Source: Candidatus Elulimicrobium sp.
Lineage (GTDB): Bacteria; Patescibacteriota; Minisyncoccia; Moranbacterales; UBA9337
Assembly: GCA_020722485.1 (NCBI GenBank)
Contig: DYKS01000025.1
Coordinates: forward strand, 1 to 8,568
Direction: 5' to 3'
DNA: 8,568 nucleotides
The notes under the pieces were generated by a model. That model was given only the letters and a program-made list of their open reading frames with translations. It searched no databases and had not been told where the DNA came from. This document shows, piece by piece, positions 1-6,358 of this stretch. A program made the translations under genes and the position numbers. Numbering within the stretch: position 1 is the stretch's first letter; every line of letters starts with the position of its first letter.

Positions 1-1
1 C

Positions 2-286
2 GTTTTGTTTTTAACAGAGAAGAAGACAAAGCAAGAAGTTATGTATCAAATTTTTGTTGAGCCAAAAGGTGATCAATTTTTAGACGCGCAAAATACTTTT
101 GAGCAATCAAAAGAAGGTTGGAAGCAGAAACTATTAATTGAAATTGAAAAAAATCATACAGTTGATTTGAAGATAGAAAATAAGGATTTTCGTTTGATCG
201 GTTTGCCTTTCTTTAACGAAGGACAAGTGAATAGTGCTTTGCGTGAAAAGTTTGAAGAAGTGTTTGAAAAACAGTTGTTGAGTTAA
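2..286 (+). CDS. C-terminal end of a type III restriction/DEAD-box helicase-type protein with a PD-(D/E)xK nuclease domain (5' partial)
   Basis: The frame is open to the left edge, so the gene starts outside the window. The TTG at 5 is almost certainly not its start. The visible 95 residues hold a beta strand (VLFLTE), a charged turn, a second strand ending in VEPKG, then a helix (WKQKLLIEI), the segment FRLIGLPFFNE and a final charged helix. The E-P-K of VEPKG fits the (D/E)xK part of a PD-(D/E)xK nuclease. The LIGLPFFNE segment is typical of the C-termini of type III restriction Res subunits and related DEAD/DEAH helicases. The helicase domains and the PD half of the motif would lie upstream. 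A methyltransferase (Mod) partner is expected nearby but is not visible. Its stop overlaps by two bases the stop of the opposing Nudix remnant. The family call rests on recalled sequence features only; another PD-(D/E)xK protein is possible. Confidence 0.62.
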   Translation, partial: VLFLTEKKTKQEVMYQIFVEPKGDQFLDAQNTFEQSKEGWKQKLLIEIEKNHTVDLKIENKDFRLIGLPFFNEGQVNSALREKFEEVFEKQLLS

Positions 287-534
287 AATAAAAAGTGGCG
301 CGCCAACTTTGTTAGCTTTAATTCTTTTTGCACATAGATTTCCACTTCTATTTTTTTGTTCATCAAGCGATTAAGAGCATCCTCCAGATATTCTTTAATG
401 CTGGTTTCTTTCTCCATCTCGCGCAGTGCTGCCTGCTCAAAGGATTCGTGCGGTTTTACATTGCCGGTGATTGGTTGCCAAAAGCCACCTTTTTGTGAAT
501 TTCTTTTAAGGATAAGAAAAAGGATTTTATTATT
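283..534 (-). pseudogene. Nudix hydrolase remnant, no start codon, truncated after the Nudix box
   Basis: The minus-strand frame from about 534 to the TAA at 283-285 reads a hydrophobic strand (KILFLILKR), then GGFWQPITGNV, then a Nudix box at 465-397. Against Gx5Ex7REUxEExGU the box has the G, the first E and the RE-M, but K replaces the first E of the EE pair and S replaces the final G. The GGFWQPITG lead-in resembles NudB-type and related Nudix pyrophosphohydrolases. The frame is open from 615, but no ATG, GTG or TTG precedes the domain, and the conserved part overlaps the last codons of the S1 gene by a few bases. After the box only about 37 residues follow, unlike the usual Nudix second half, and they run through a terminator-like hairpin. 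GC is 57 of 120 bases at 361-480, visibly richer than its surroundings. I infer a decayed gene; a start at a rare codon such as ATC or CTG cannot be excluded. Confidence 0.6.
287..310 (-). terminator. Probable intrinsic terminator for the S1 transcript, possibly bidirectional
   Basis: Read on the minus strand, AAAGTTGG and CCACTTT form a stem around a CGCG loop with one bulged base, followed at once by a T-rich run (TTATTTT). It lies immediately after the stop of the plus-strand restriction-type gene and about 220 bases after the S1 stop. It would therefore end the minus transcript and perhaps also help the plus one, whose U-tract is weaker. The stem is short and centred on the palindrome GGCGCGCC. 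Confidence 0.4.
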
Positions 535-1915
535 TTTCTTTCTTTTCTTCCGCGGTTTTGGTTTTGACAGTTTCTTTTTTCTTGGTGGATTTCTTTTCTT
601 TATTTTCCTCTTTCGTTACTTTTTCCTTCTTCTCTTTTTTCGTTTTTTTCTCCGCTTTCTCCGTTTCCGGTTTTTTCTCTTCTTTTTTAACGATCATTAA
701 ACTCATTCGGTGTTCTTTGGGTTCAATAGAAAGAATTTTCCAATTATAGGTTTCTCCAACTTTTAAAACTTTATCCATTTTTTCTCCGGGATAAACTTCA
801 TTAAACTCGCTTATGTGCGCTAACCCGTGTATATCTTTGTCTAGGTAAACGAACGCGCCGAAATGATTGATTTTATTCACTATTCCGGGATAAATTTTTT
901 CTATTTCGTATTTTTGGGCGATATTATCCCAAGGATCTCTTTCTAATGCTCGCAGAGAAAGGGAGATGCGATTGTCTTCAATGCCGATGATTTTGGCGTT
1001 CACTCGGTCGCCGACTTTAACGATTTTGCGCGGATCATCAATCAATTGCCAAGCCATCTCTGAAATATGAACTAATCCTTCAAGTTCGTCTTCCAATGAG
1101 CCAGAGTTTTTTTTGGAAGGCGGTAAAAATTTAACAAAAGCGCCAAAGTCAACTATTCCGCTTATCCTTCCTTCAATTATATCTCCAATTTTTAATTCGG
1201 CGATCGCTTCCTTTTCTGTTTCGTTGAAAACGGATTTTTCGCTAACGATTAATTTTTCTGTTTCTTTGTCGGCGTCTAAAATACGGACTTTTAGCTCTGT
1301 GCCGATTAATTTTTTAAGAATTTCCAAAATTTTGTTTTTATTTCCGTCCTCCACGCGCGGATAATTTTTGGAGGATAATTGGGAAACAGGCAAGAAACAG
1401 GAAATCCCATTAACTTCGGTAATTAAACCGCCTTTATTTGCTCCTAATATTTTTACCGAAATGATTTCTTCTTTGGTCATTTTTTCTTTAATATCTTGCC
1501 ATATTTTTTCATAAGAAGCTTGGCGGATAGAAAGCTCCATTATACCGTCTTCATTTTCCGTTTCCAGAACAACGGCGGTTATTTGGTCGCCTTTTTTTAT
1601 TTTAGAAAAGGGACGCATACCGTCTCGAGTTTCTTTACCCAAGATAATTCCAATTCCAAACGGAGAGAAATCTGCTAGAATAGAATTGGAAGAAATAGAG
1701 ATAATTTTTCCTTGAAGAGTATCTCCTGGCATAGGAATTTCAGTGTAGTTTTCTTCCAATAAATTTTCCATCGAAGAGTTGCTCGCGGTTTTTTGTTTGT
1801 TATCTTTTGCTTTGCTTTCGTCCTTTTTTTTGGCAGAAGTTTTATGCGAATAAATTTTTCCAATTTTGTCAATTTCTTCGGCCAATTTGTTTAAAATGTT
1901 TTTTTTATTAACCAT
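530..1915 (-). CDS. rpsA: S1 RNA-binding domain protein, probably 30S ribosomal protein S1
   Basis: A 461-residue protein with four S1 (OB-fold) domains at about residues 62-134, 150-228, 242-323 and 338-409. Domains 3 and 4 are the most canonical, with IVDFGAFVKF...GLVHISEM and INHFGAFVYL...GLAHISEF. Domains 1 and 2 are divergent, and domain 3 carries a Ser/Glu-rich loop near 264-279. The N-terminal 60 residues are charged and probably disordered. The last 50 residues are a Lys/Glu tail of low complexity. Ribosomal S1 binds mRNA on the small subunit and helps initiation; four-domain forms are known outside the six-domain proteobacterial type. I chose the ATG at 1915 (MVNKKNILNK). A TTG at 1951 would add 12 residues, and neither start has a clear Shine-Dalgarno. 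The gene ends with two TAA codons in a row. A terminator separates it from the glycosyltransferase gene upstream. It could instead be a non-ribosomal S1-domain RNA-binding protein. Confidence 0.85.
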   Translation of the reverse strand: MVNKKNILNKLAEEIDKIGKIYSHKTSAKKKDESKAKDNKQKTASNSSMENLLEENYTEIPMPGDTLQGKIISISSNSILADFSPFGIGIILGKETRDGMRPFSKIKKGDQITAVVLETENEDGIMELSIRQASYEKIWQDIKEKMTKEEIISVKILGANKGGLITEVNGISCFLPVSQLSSKNYPRVEDGNKNKILEILKKLIGTELKVRILDADKETEKLIVSEKSVFNETEKEAIAELKIGDIIEGRISGIVDFGAFVKFLPPSKKNSGSLEDELEGLVHISEMAWQLIDDPRKIVKVGDRVNAKIIGIEDNRISLSLRALERDPWDNIAQKYEIEKIYPGIVNKINHFGAFVYLDKDIHGLAHISEFNEVYPGEKMDKVLKVGETYNWKILSIEPKEHRMSLMIVKKEEKKPETEKAEKKTKKEKKEKVTKEENKEKKSTKKKETVKTKTAEEKKEK

Positions 1916-1975
1916 ATTTCGCTTGTTTATTGGCGCAAACGTGTTCACCAAATTTAATAATTAAACGTTTGAAAT

Positions 1976-2025
1976 AAAAAAACCCCTTTTAAAGAGATTT
2001 TCGCAAGCAATCTCTGAGGTTTTTT
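1976..2025 (-). terminator. Intrinsic terminator downstream of the GT39 gene
   Basis: A 7-bp perfect inner stem pairs 1993-1999 with 2009-2015 (AGAGATT/AATCTCT). Outer arms pair the A-run plus CCCC at 1976-1986 with GAGG plus a T-run at 2016-2025, with one mismatch and a small asymmetric loop. On the minus strand the structure ends in GGGG and seven T's. This fits termination of the glycosyltransferase transcript, whose stop lies about 50 bases upstream. The near-symmetric A/T arms would also allow some plus-strand activity. It sits only 25-60 bases before the S1 start, so it could alternatively act as a leader attenuator for that gene. Confidence 0.72.
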
Positions 2026-2073
2026 CACTTTAATAATTATAATTTAAAATTTTAATTTTGGCAAGGAATAACG

Positions 2074-3966
2074 CTAGCGCGATTCATTGTTTTTAATTTC
2101 AAAAGAAGGCAGGTTTTTCCCTTTGTAAATTTCAATGAAATTATTGGGGCGATTGTGAATAAAAAGCCGCCAAACTGGATTCGGTTCAATCACTTTCGCT
2201 TCTTTGATTTGGTTCCATCTTTTTGCTTGAAGTTGTTTTCCTCTTCGAGTTACGACATAATAATCAATATTTTTAAATGTGCCGCCTTCGTATTTTTTTA
2301 TGCCGCTGCCTCGAATGCATTTGCCGAGGAAAAAATTACAAAAGCCTTCATAGTCGGCCCAGGCGGTCATATTGCGCGCGTTCGGCAAGCTATTCAAATA
2401 TTGCGCCGCTTCGTAGCCGCCATAGCCCCAAGCGGTGGCGACGCTGTGTTTTTTGGGTAAAAGAATGTTGGTGTAGTTGAAATAGAATGGTTTGGCGAGC
2501 CATAGTGAAATTATTCCCGACAAAAACAATCCGCTTAATATTACCCAAAAAATCCAATTTTTGGCAAAGAAAAAACGATCGGCGAAAAAACGGTAAAAAT
2601 AAAACGCTCCATAAGCGGAGATAAGAAGAAAGACAGGATAAAGAATAATTCCGTAACGAATATTTACCAATAATTTTTGCGAAATGACAGCTAGATAGAA
2701 CAAAACGATAAAGGAAAGCAGGGAAAATTTCAAAAAAGACGCACTGTGTTTTCGAAAATTAAATATCCAAACCGCCAGCGCTAACAAGCTTGCCAAAAGT
2801 GCTGGCGTACCTACGGTGAAAACCAATGGACGGATTTCAAAAAATATTTTTTTAAATACGCTAGTTTCCTGAAAACGAGTTCCGCGCGCTTGATCAAAAG
2901 CTATTTTAGGAAGATGGAACAAATTATCTAACATCCAATTAAACGTAGTGGCGAAGAAAAGCAAGAAAAGTGCCGCTACCAAAAAAGTGAAGACATAAGG
3001 GTAGATCTGGCGGGTGAAACGCGAGACGCGCCAGAGAAAAAAACTTTTCAAAAAATAAATGTCAACAAAAAGCACTCCGAAAATTAAACCGAAAGCGTCG
3101 GTAATCAAGTTGATATTTTTAGAATTTTCAAAACCGATAGTGCCCGTATATAAATATGAAGGATGAACAAAAACGGCTGGCATTCCAAGCGCGAAAATAA
3201 ATAAAGTTCCTGTTAGAAAAACTAAATAAGCGAAGAACCCCTTTTGTGTTTCTCTTTGAAATCTATTTTTTTCTTTATCGGAAGAAAAAAACAGAAAATA
3301 AGCGATAGTGATGAAAAAAAGATAAACCAAAAGAAAAATGGTGGTGTATTTGCTAAGAAGCGCCAGTCCACTAAAAAAAGTGGCTAGGAAAAGGTATTTC
3401 CATTTTTTCTTTTGAAGAAAAAGTAAAAAACTAAATAATGCTCCAGCGGTGGTAGTCCATAGTAAACTATCCGGATTAACAATCTGAGAAATTCCTAAAA
3501 GAATAGGAGAAAGAAAAACAAAAAGACTGAAAAAAAGAGAAATTTTAATATTTTTAGTAAGAGAATAAACGCAAAAAGAGAGGATTAAAATTAAAAAAGC
3601 GTTAGTCAATAATACTGGCAATCGAAAATAAAAAGCGGTTCGTTCATTAATTTGGGGGTTAGAAATAAGATAATATTTTCCTTTTTCAATCACTTTTTTT
3701 TCTGGTTCAGTGTCAAAAAAAAGTCCAAAACCGGAGACAATGGCGGTGGTGATACCCGGTTTGTCATTGATATGCGTATTTTCCCAGTCGCCAGAAAGAA
3801 GCGCTTTCCAATAATTATGCACTCTGCCGATAGTGGGATTAGCAAACCATAAATCTTCGTCGGCGGTATGAAATTTTCCGAGATGGTGTAATCCGAAACT
3901 TATAAAAACAACAAAAAAAAGACTAAGAATAGCGATATTTGCTTTTGAAAAAAAATTATTTTGCAT
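2074..3966 (-). CDS. GT39/PMT-type integral membrane glycosyltransferase
   Basis: A 630-residue polytopic membrane protein. A first membrane helix (about residues 10-28) is followed by the loop HTADEDLWFA, which contains the acidic D36-E37-D38 motif. This is the place where PMT and ArnT-like GT-C enzymes keep their catalytic acidic residue in the first outer loop. Further on are FRLPVLLTN before helix 2-3, the NPDSLLW segment (164-170) typical of GT39 helix boundaries, and many Phe/Leu-rich helices up to about residue 500. A soluble domain of about 110 residues closes the protein. Such enzymes use polyprenyl-phosphate-linked sugars as donors and act on the outer face of the cytoplasmic membrane; acceptor and sugar cannot be told here. 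The ATG at 3966 lies directly before the first helix and has no Shine-Dalgarno. The divergent neighbour is an O-antigen ligase-like protein, which supports a role in cell-surface glycan or glycoprotein assembly. Confidence 0.85.
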   Translation of the reverse strand: MQNNFFSKANIAILSLFFVVFISFGLHHLGKFHTADEDLWFANPTIGRVHNYWKALLSGDWENTHINDKPGITTAIVSGFGLFFDTEPEKKVIEKGKYYLISNPQINERTAFYFRLPVLLTNAFLILILSFCVYSLTKNIKISLFFSLFVFLSPILLGISQIVNPDSLLWTTTAGALFSFLLFLQKKKWKYLFLATFFSGLALLSKYTTIFLLVYLFFITIAYFLFFSSDKEKNRFQRETQKGFFAYLVFLTGTLFIFALGMPAVFVHPSYLYTGTIGFENSKNINLITDAFGLIFGVLFVDIYFLKSFFLWRVSRFTRQIYPYVFTFLVAALFLLFFATTFNWMLDNLFHLPKIAFDQARGTRFQETSVFKKIFFEIRPLVFTVGTPALLASLLALAVWIFNFRKHSASFLKFSLLSFIVLFYLAVISQKLLVNIRYGIILYPVFLLISAYGAFYFYRFFADRFFFAKNWIFWVILSGLFLSGIISLWLAKPFYFNYTNILLPKKHSVATAWGYGGYEAAQYLNSLPNARNMTAWADYEGFCNFFLGKCIRGSGIKKYEGGTFKNIDYYVVTRRGKQLQAKRWNQIKEAKVIEPNPVWRLFIHNRPNNFIEIYKGKNLPSFEIKNNESR

Positions 3967-4020
3967 AAATAAAAAGCAAAGAATTGAAAGGTTGATTAAT
4001 TTTTTTAGATTTTTCGTTGT

Positions 4021-4049
4021 TTGTTTTATTGTATCTTGTAATATATCAT
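4021..4049 (+). promoter_or_regulatory. Candidate promoter for the plus-strand operon
   Basis: TTGTTT (4021-4026) and TATCAT (4044-4049) are separated by 17 bases, matching the -35 and -10 consensus at 4 and 5 of 6 positions. Transcription would begin near 4056, giving a leader of about 34 bases before the ATG at 4090. An AGGA at 4077-4080 lies 9 bases before that ATG and could serve as a ribosome binding site, one of the few visible in this window. Confidence 0.38.
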
Positions 4050-4056
4050 AAGATAA
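4028..4056 (-). promoter_or_regulatory. Candidate promoter for the GT39 gene
   Basis: On the minus strand a TACAAT -10 element (4028-4033; 5 of 6 to consensus) has a weak TTATCT at -35 (4051-4056) with a 17-base spacer. It would leave a leader of about 55 bases before the ATG at 3966. It overlaps the plus-strand candidate. In DNA this AT-rich such matches arise easily, so confidence is low. Confidence 0.22.
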
Positions 4057-4089
4057 AAGAAAAGCAATTTAGTTTTAGGATTTAGTTTT

Positions 4090-5361
4090 ATGTTTAAAAA
4101 AATTTTTTCCAGAGAAAAAATAACAGAATATTTTTTCTACGCGCTGGTTTTTTTTCTACCATGGCAAACAATCTGGTTGGCGCGGGAAGTTTGGGTTGGC
4201 GGAGCGAAATGGGAATACGGAACCATTGGCGTTTATTTTTCTCAAGTTGTTTTGATTGTTCTTTTAGCGCTTTTCTTTTGGTCACATCAGAGAGATTTTT
4301 TTTCTTATTGGCCAAAAAGTTTTTTATTTTGGTCAGGAACTTTTTTTATTGCTTGGAATTTTTTTTCTATTATTTGGGCGCCGGACAAATTATTGGCGTT
4401 TTATTTTTTTCTAAAATTGCTGTTGACGGCGGGACTTTTTATTTTAACGCGAAGAATTTCTTTTTCTTGGGAAAAGTTATTAATCGTTTTTTTATTGGCA
4501 GCTTCTTTACAAGGAGTATTGGCGATAGGGCAATTTTTGACGCAAAAAGATTTTTCCAGTTTGATTTTAGGAACTTCTTCTCATTTAGCTGAAATGGGCG
4601 GATCTTCAGTGGTAGAGACTGAAAGTGGACGTTGGTTGCGGGCTTACGGAATTTTTTCCCATCCGAATATTCTAGGCGGATATTTAGCGGCGGTTTTAAT
4701 ATTTATAGGAATGAACGGAAAAATTTTTTCGCGAGTGAAATTTGGCAAAACACTTATTTATGTATCTGCCGCGTTTATTTTCTCCGGGTTGCTGGTTTCT
4801 TTTTCTCGCGCCGCTTGGCTATCCGTAGTAATAGGATGGGCATTGGTTTTTATTTTCAATAAAAATAAAAAATACGGGAGACAATTGTTAAAAATTTCTT
4901 TTATTTTTCTGATGCTTGTTTTAATTTGGATAAGCGCTTTTCCTTCTTTATTTTTAACTCGGACGACGGCAACGGCGCGTTTGGAAAAGAAATCTTTATT
5001 TGAACGTAAAGAATATACGGCAATGGCGCGAGAAATTATAAAAGAAAACTTATTCTTTGGTGTTGGAGCAGGAAATTATACTTTAGCGGCGAGACAATTA
5101 AATAATGATTTGTATTCGGTTTGGAGTTATCAGCCGGTTCATAATGGGATTTATTTGATCACATCGGAATTAGGAATAATCGGTTTGTTTTTTTTCATAA
5201 TCTGGGTGTTTTTTTTGTTCCGTCAAACATGGTTGGATTCTTATCCTCTTTGGGCGGTTTTTTCTTTTTTCTTTCTGGCGGATCATTGGCTTTGGACTTC
5301 TTGGTTTGGTTTGGCTTTATTTTTTTTGTTTGCCGGTTTGGCAAGAAGAAAAGAGAAATAA
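4090..5361 (+). CDS. O-antigen ligase/polymerase (Wzy/WaaL) family membrane protein
   Basis: A 423-residue protein with roughly ten or more hydrophobic segments spread over its whole length. Family landmarks in order are RAYGIFSHPNILGGYLA (184-200), the SFSRAAWL segment (237-244), a long outer loop with ER..YTAMAREIIKEN (305-320) and GVGAGNY (324-330), then PVHNGIYLITSELGIIGL (349-366). The last holds H351, E360 and G362 of the conserved histidine motif after the large loop. These features define the Wzy_C/O-antigen ligase superfamily, whose members join or polymerise lipid-linked glycans on the outer side of the membrane. Ligase and polymerase cannot be separated by sequence. Some members glycosylate proteins, so the acceptor is open. 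Length is normal. It is the first gene of the plus-strand block and divergent from a GT39 gene, so both may build the same surface glycan. mutM follows after 56 bases. Confidence 0.87.
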   Translation: MFKKIFSREKITEYFFYALVFFLPWQTIWLAREVWVGGAKWEYGTIGVYFSQVVLIVLLALFFWSHQRDFFSYWPKSFLFWSGTFFIAWNFFSIIWAPDKLLAFYFFLKLLLTAGLFILTRRISFSWEKLLIVFLLAASLQGVLAIGQFLTQKDFSSLILGTSSHLAEMGGSSVVETESGRWLRAYGIFSHPNILGGYLAAVLIFIGMNGKIFSRVKFGKTLIYVSAAFIFSGLLVSFSRAAWLSVVIGWALVFIFNKNKKYGRQLLKISFIFLMLVLIWISAFPSLFLTRTTATARLEKKSLFERKEYTAMAREIIKENLFFGVGAGNYTLAARQLNNDLYSVWSYQPVHNGIYLITSELGIIGLFFFIIWVFFLFRQTWLDSYPLWAVFSFFFLADHWLWTSWFGLALFFLFAGLARRKEK

Positions 5362-5417
5362 TTTTTGCTTTATTTTTTAAAAGAAGGTAAATTTTTAGTT
5401 AAGCAAGATTTAATATT

Positions 5418-6338
5418 ATGCCGGAATTGCCCGAAGTACAAACTATCGTGGATGATTTAAACAAGAAAATTAAAGGCGATACCATCGTCGGTTTTTGGAG
5501 TGATTGGAAAAAGGCGATAAAAAATGAAAGTTTCAGCCATTTTCAAAAAGAAATCAACAGAAGAAAAATTTTAAAAATTTATCGGCGAGGAAAAAATATT
5601 TTTTTGGATTTATCAGGTAGCAAAACATTGTATATTCATTTAAAAATGACGGGACATTTACTGGTAAAACCGCGAGTAAATTTAAAATTAAAGATCAAAA
5701 AAGATTCAAATCAGGAAAAAAATTATTTTAACGAAAAAGTTAATCAATACATTCATCATATATTTTATTTAGTCAAAGATTTATCCATTATTAAAAAAAA
5801 TAAAGTTAAAGTTTTTGATAAAACTTTAGAATTTTCCGATTTGCGTAAATTTGGCAAAATCGTTTTAGGAGATACGGATAAAATTCAAGAATTGGCGGAA
5901 ATAAAGAAATTGGGCGTGGACGCGTTGAGTTCGGAATTTACAAAAGAAAGGTGGCGAGAAATTTTAAGAAGAAGAAAAAATAAATCTATTGGGTTGGTTT
6001 TAATGGAGCAAGAACTTTTAGCGGGCATTGGCAATATTTACCGCAGTGAAATTTTATTTGAAGCGGGCGTTCATCCGAAACGTAAAATTGAAAAATTGAC
6101 AGAACTAGAAAAAGATAAAATTTTTTTTCAAATTGGAAAAGTATTGCGTAAAGCGATTAAATTGCGGGGAACTTCGGATAGCGATTATCGCGATACAAAC
6201 GGTGCTCCCGGCGGTTTTCAAAAAGTTTTGAAAGTTTATCGACGAGATGGGAAAAAATGTAAAAAGTGTGATACAATAATAAAAAGGATAAAACTAGGAC
6301 AAAGAAGCGCTTTCTATTGTCCTGTTTGTCAAAAATAA
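5418..6338 (+). CDS. mutM: Formamidopyrimidine-DNA glycosylase (Fpg/MutM)
   Basis: A base-excision repair enzyme that removes oxidised purines such as 8-oxoguanine and nicks the abasic site. The catalytic N-terminus is intact: after Met removal it begins PELPEV, with the Pro nucleophile (P2), E3 and E6. K59 sits in RRGKN, and HLKMTG gives the void-filling M77. R143 and F145 lie in DLRKFG. The helix-two-turn-helix holds QELLAGIGNIYRSE with N206. The C-terminal zinc finger is complete, with C281, C284, C301 and C304 plus the DNA-contacting R296 in GQRSAFYCP. At 306 residues it is longer than the usual 270 or so, because of a Lys-rich insertion around residues 84-130 between the M and R/F intercalation residues. 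The ATG at 5418 is fixed by the invariant PELPE. A DUF3048 gene follows after 20 bases, suggesting cotranscription. Confidence 0.96.
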   Translation: MPELPEVQTIVDDLNKKIKGDTIVGFWSDWKKAIKNESFSHFQKEINRRKILKIYRRGKNIFLDLSGSKTLYIHLKMTGHLLVKPRVNLKLKIKKDSNQEKNYFNEKVNQYIHHIFYLVKDLSIIKKNKVKVFDKTLEFSDLRKFGKIVLGDTDKIQELAEIKKLGVDALSSEFTKERWREILRRRKNKSIGLVLMEQELLAGIGNIYRSEILFEAGVHPKRKIEKLTELEKDKIFFQIGKVLRKAIKLRGTSDSDYRDTNGAPGGFQKVLKVYRRDGKKCKKCDTIIKRIKLGQRSAFYCPVCQK

Positions 6339-6358
6339 CTTGTTAAAAAAATAAAAAA

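Noticed and set aside
356..700. Plus-strand open frame coding a Phe/Leu/Arg-rich protein
   Set aside because: It is the antisense of the S1 Lys/Glu tail and the Nudix remnant; composition follows from the purine-rich opposite strand.
1916..1951. TTG start for S1 adding 12 residues
   Set aside because: The ATG at 1915 is the better codon and starts a plausible N-terminus; no Shine-Dalgarno supports the TTG.
1953..2039. Direct repeat TTTAATAATTA at 1953-1963 and 2029-2039 flanking the terminator
   Set aside because: Only 11 bases of pure A/T in very AT-rich spacers, so chance is enough; no element lies between the copies except the terminator.
4094..4862. Several open frames on both strands inside the O-antigen ligase gene
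   Set aside because: They are shadows caused by T-rich codons for Phe and Leu; only the 4090-5361 frame has family motifs.
5365..5393. Promoter-like TTGCTT and TAAATT before mutM
   Set aside because: Only 3 and 4 of 6 consensus matches in AT-rich DNA; cotranscription with the upstream gene is as likely.
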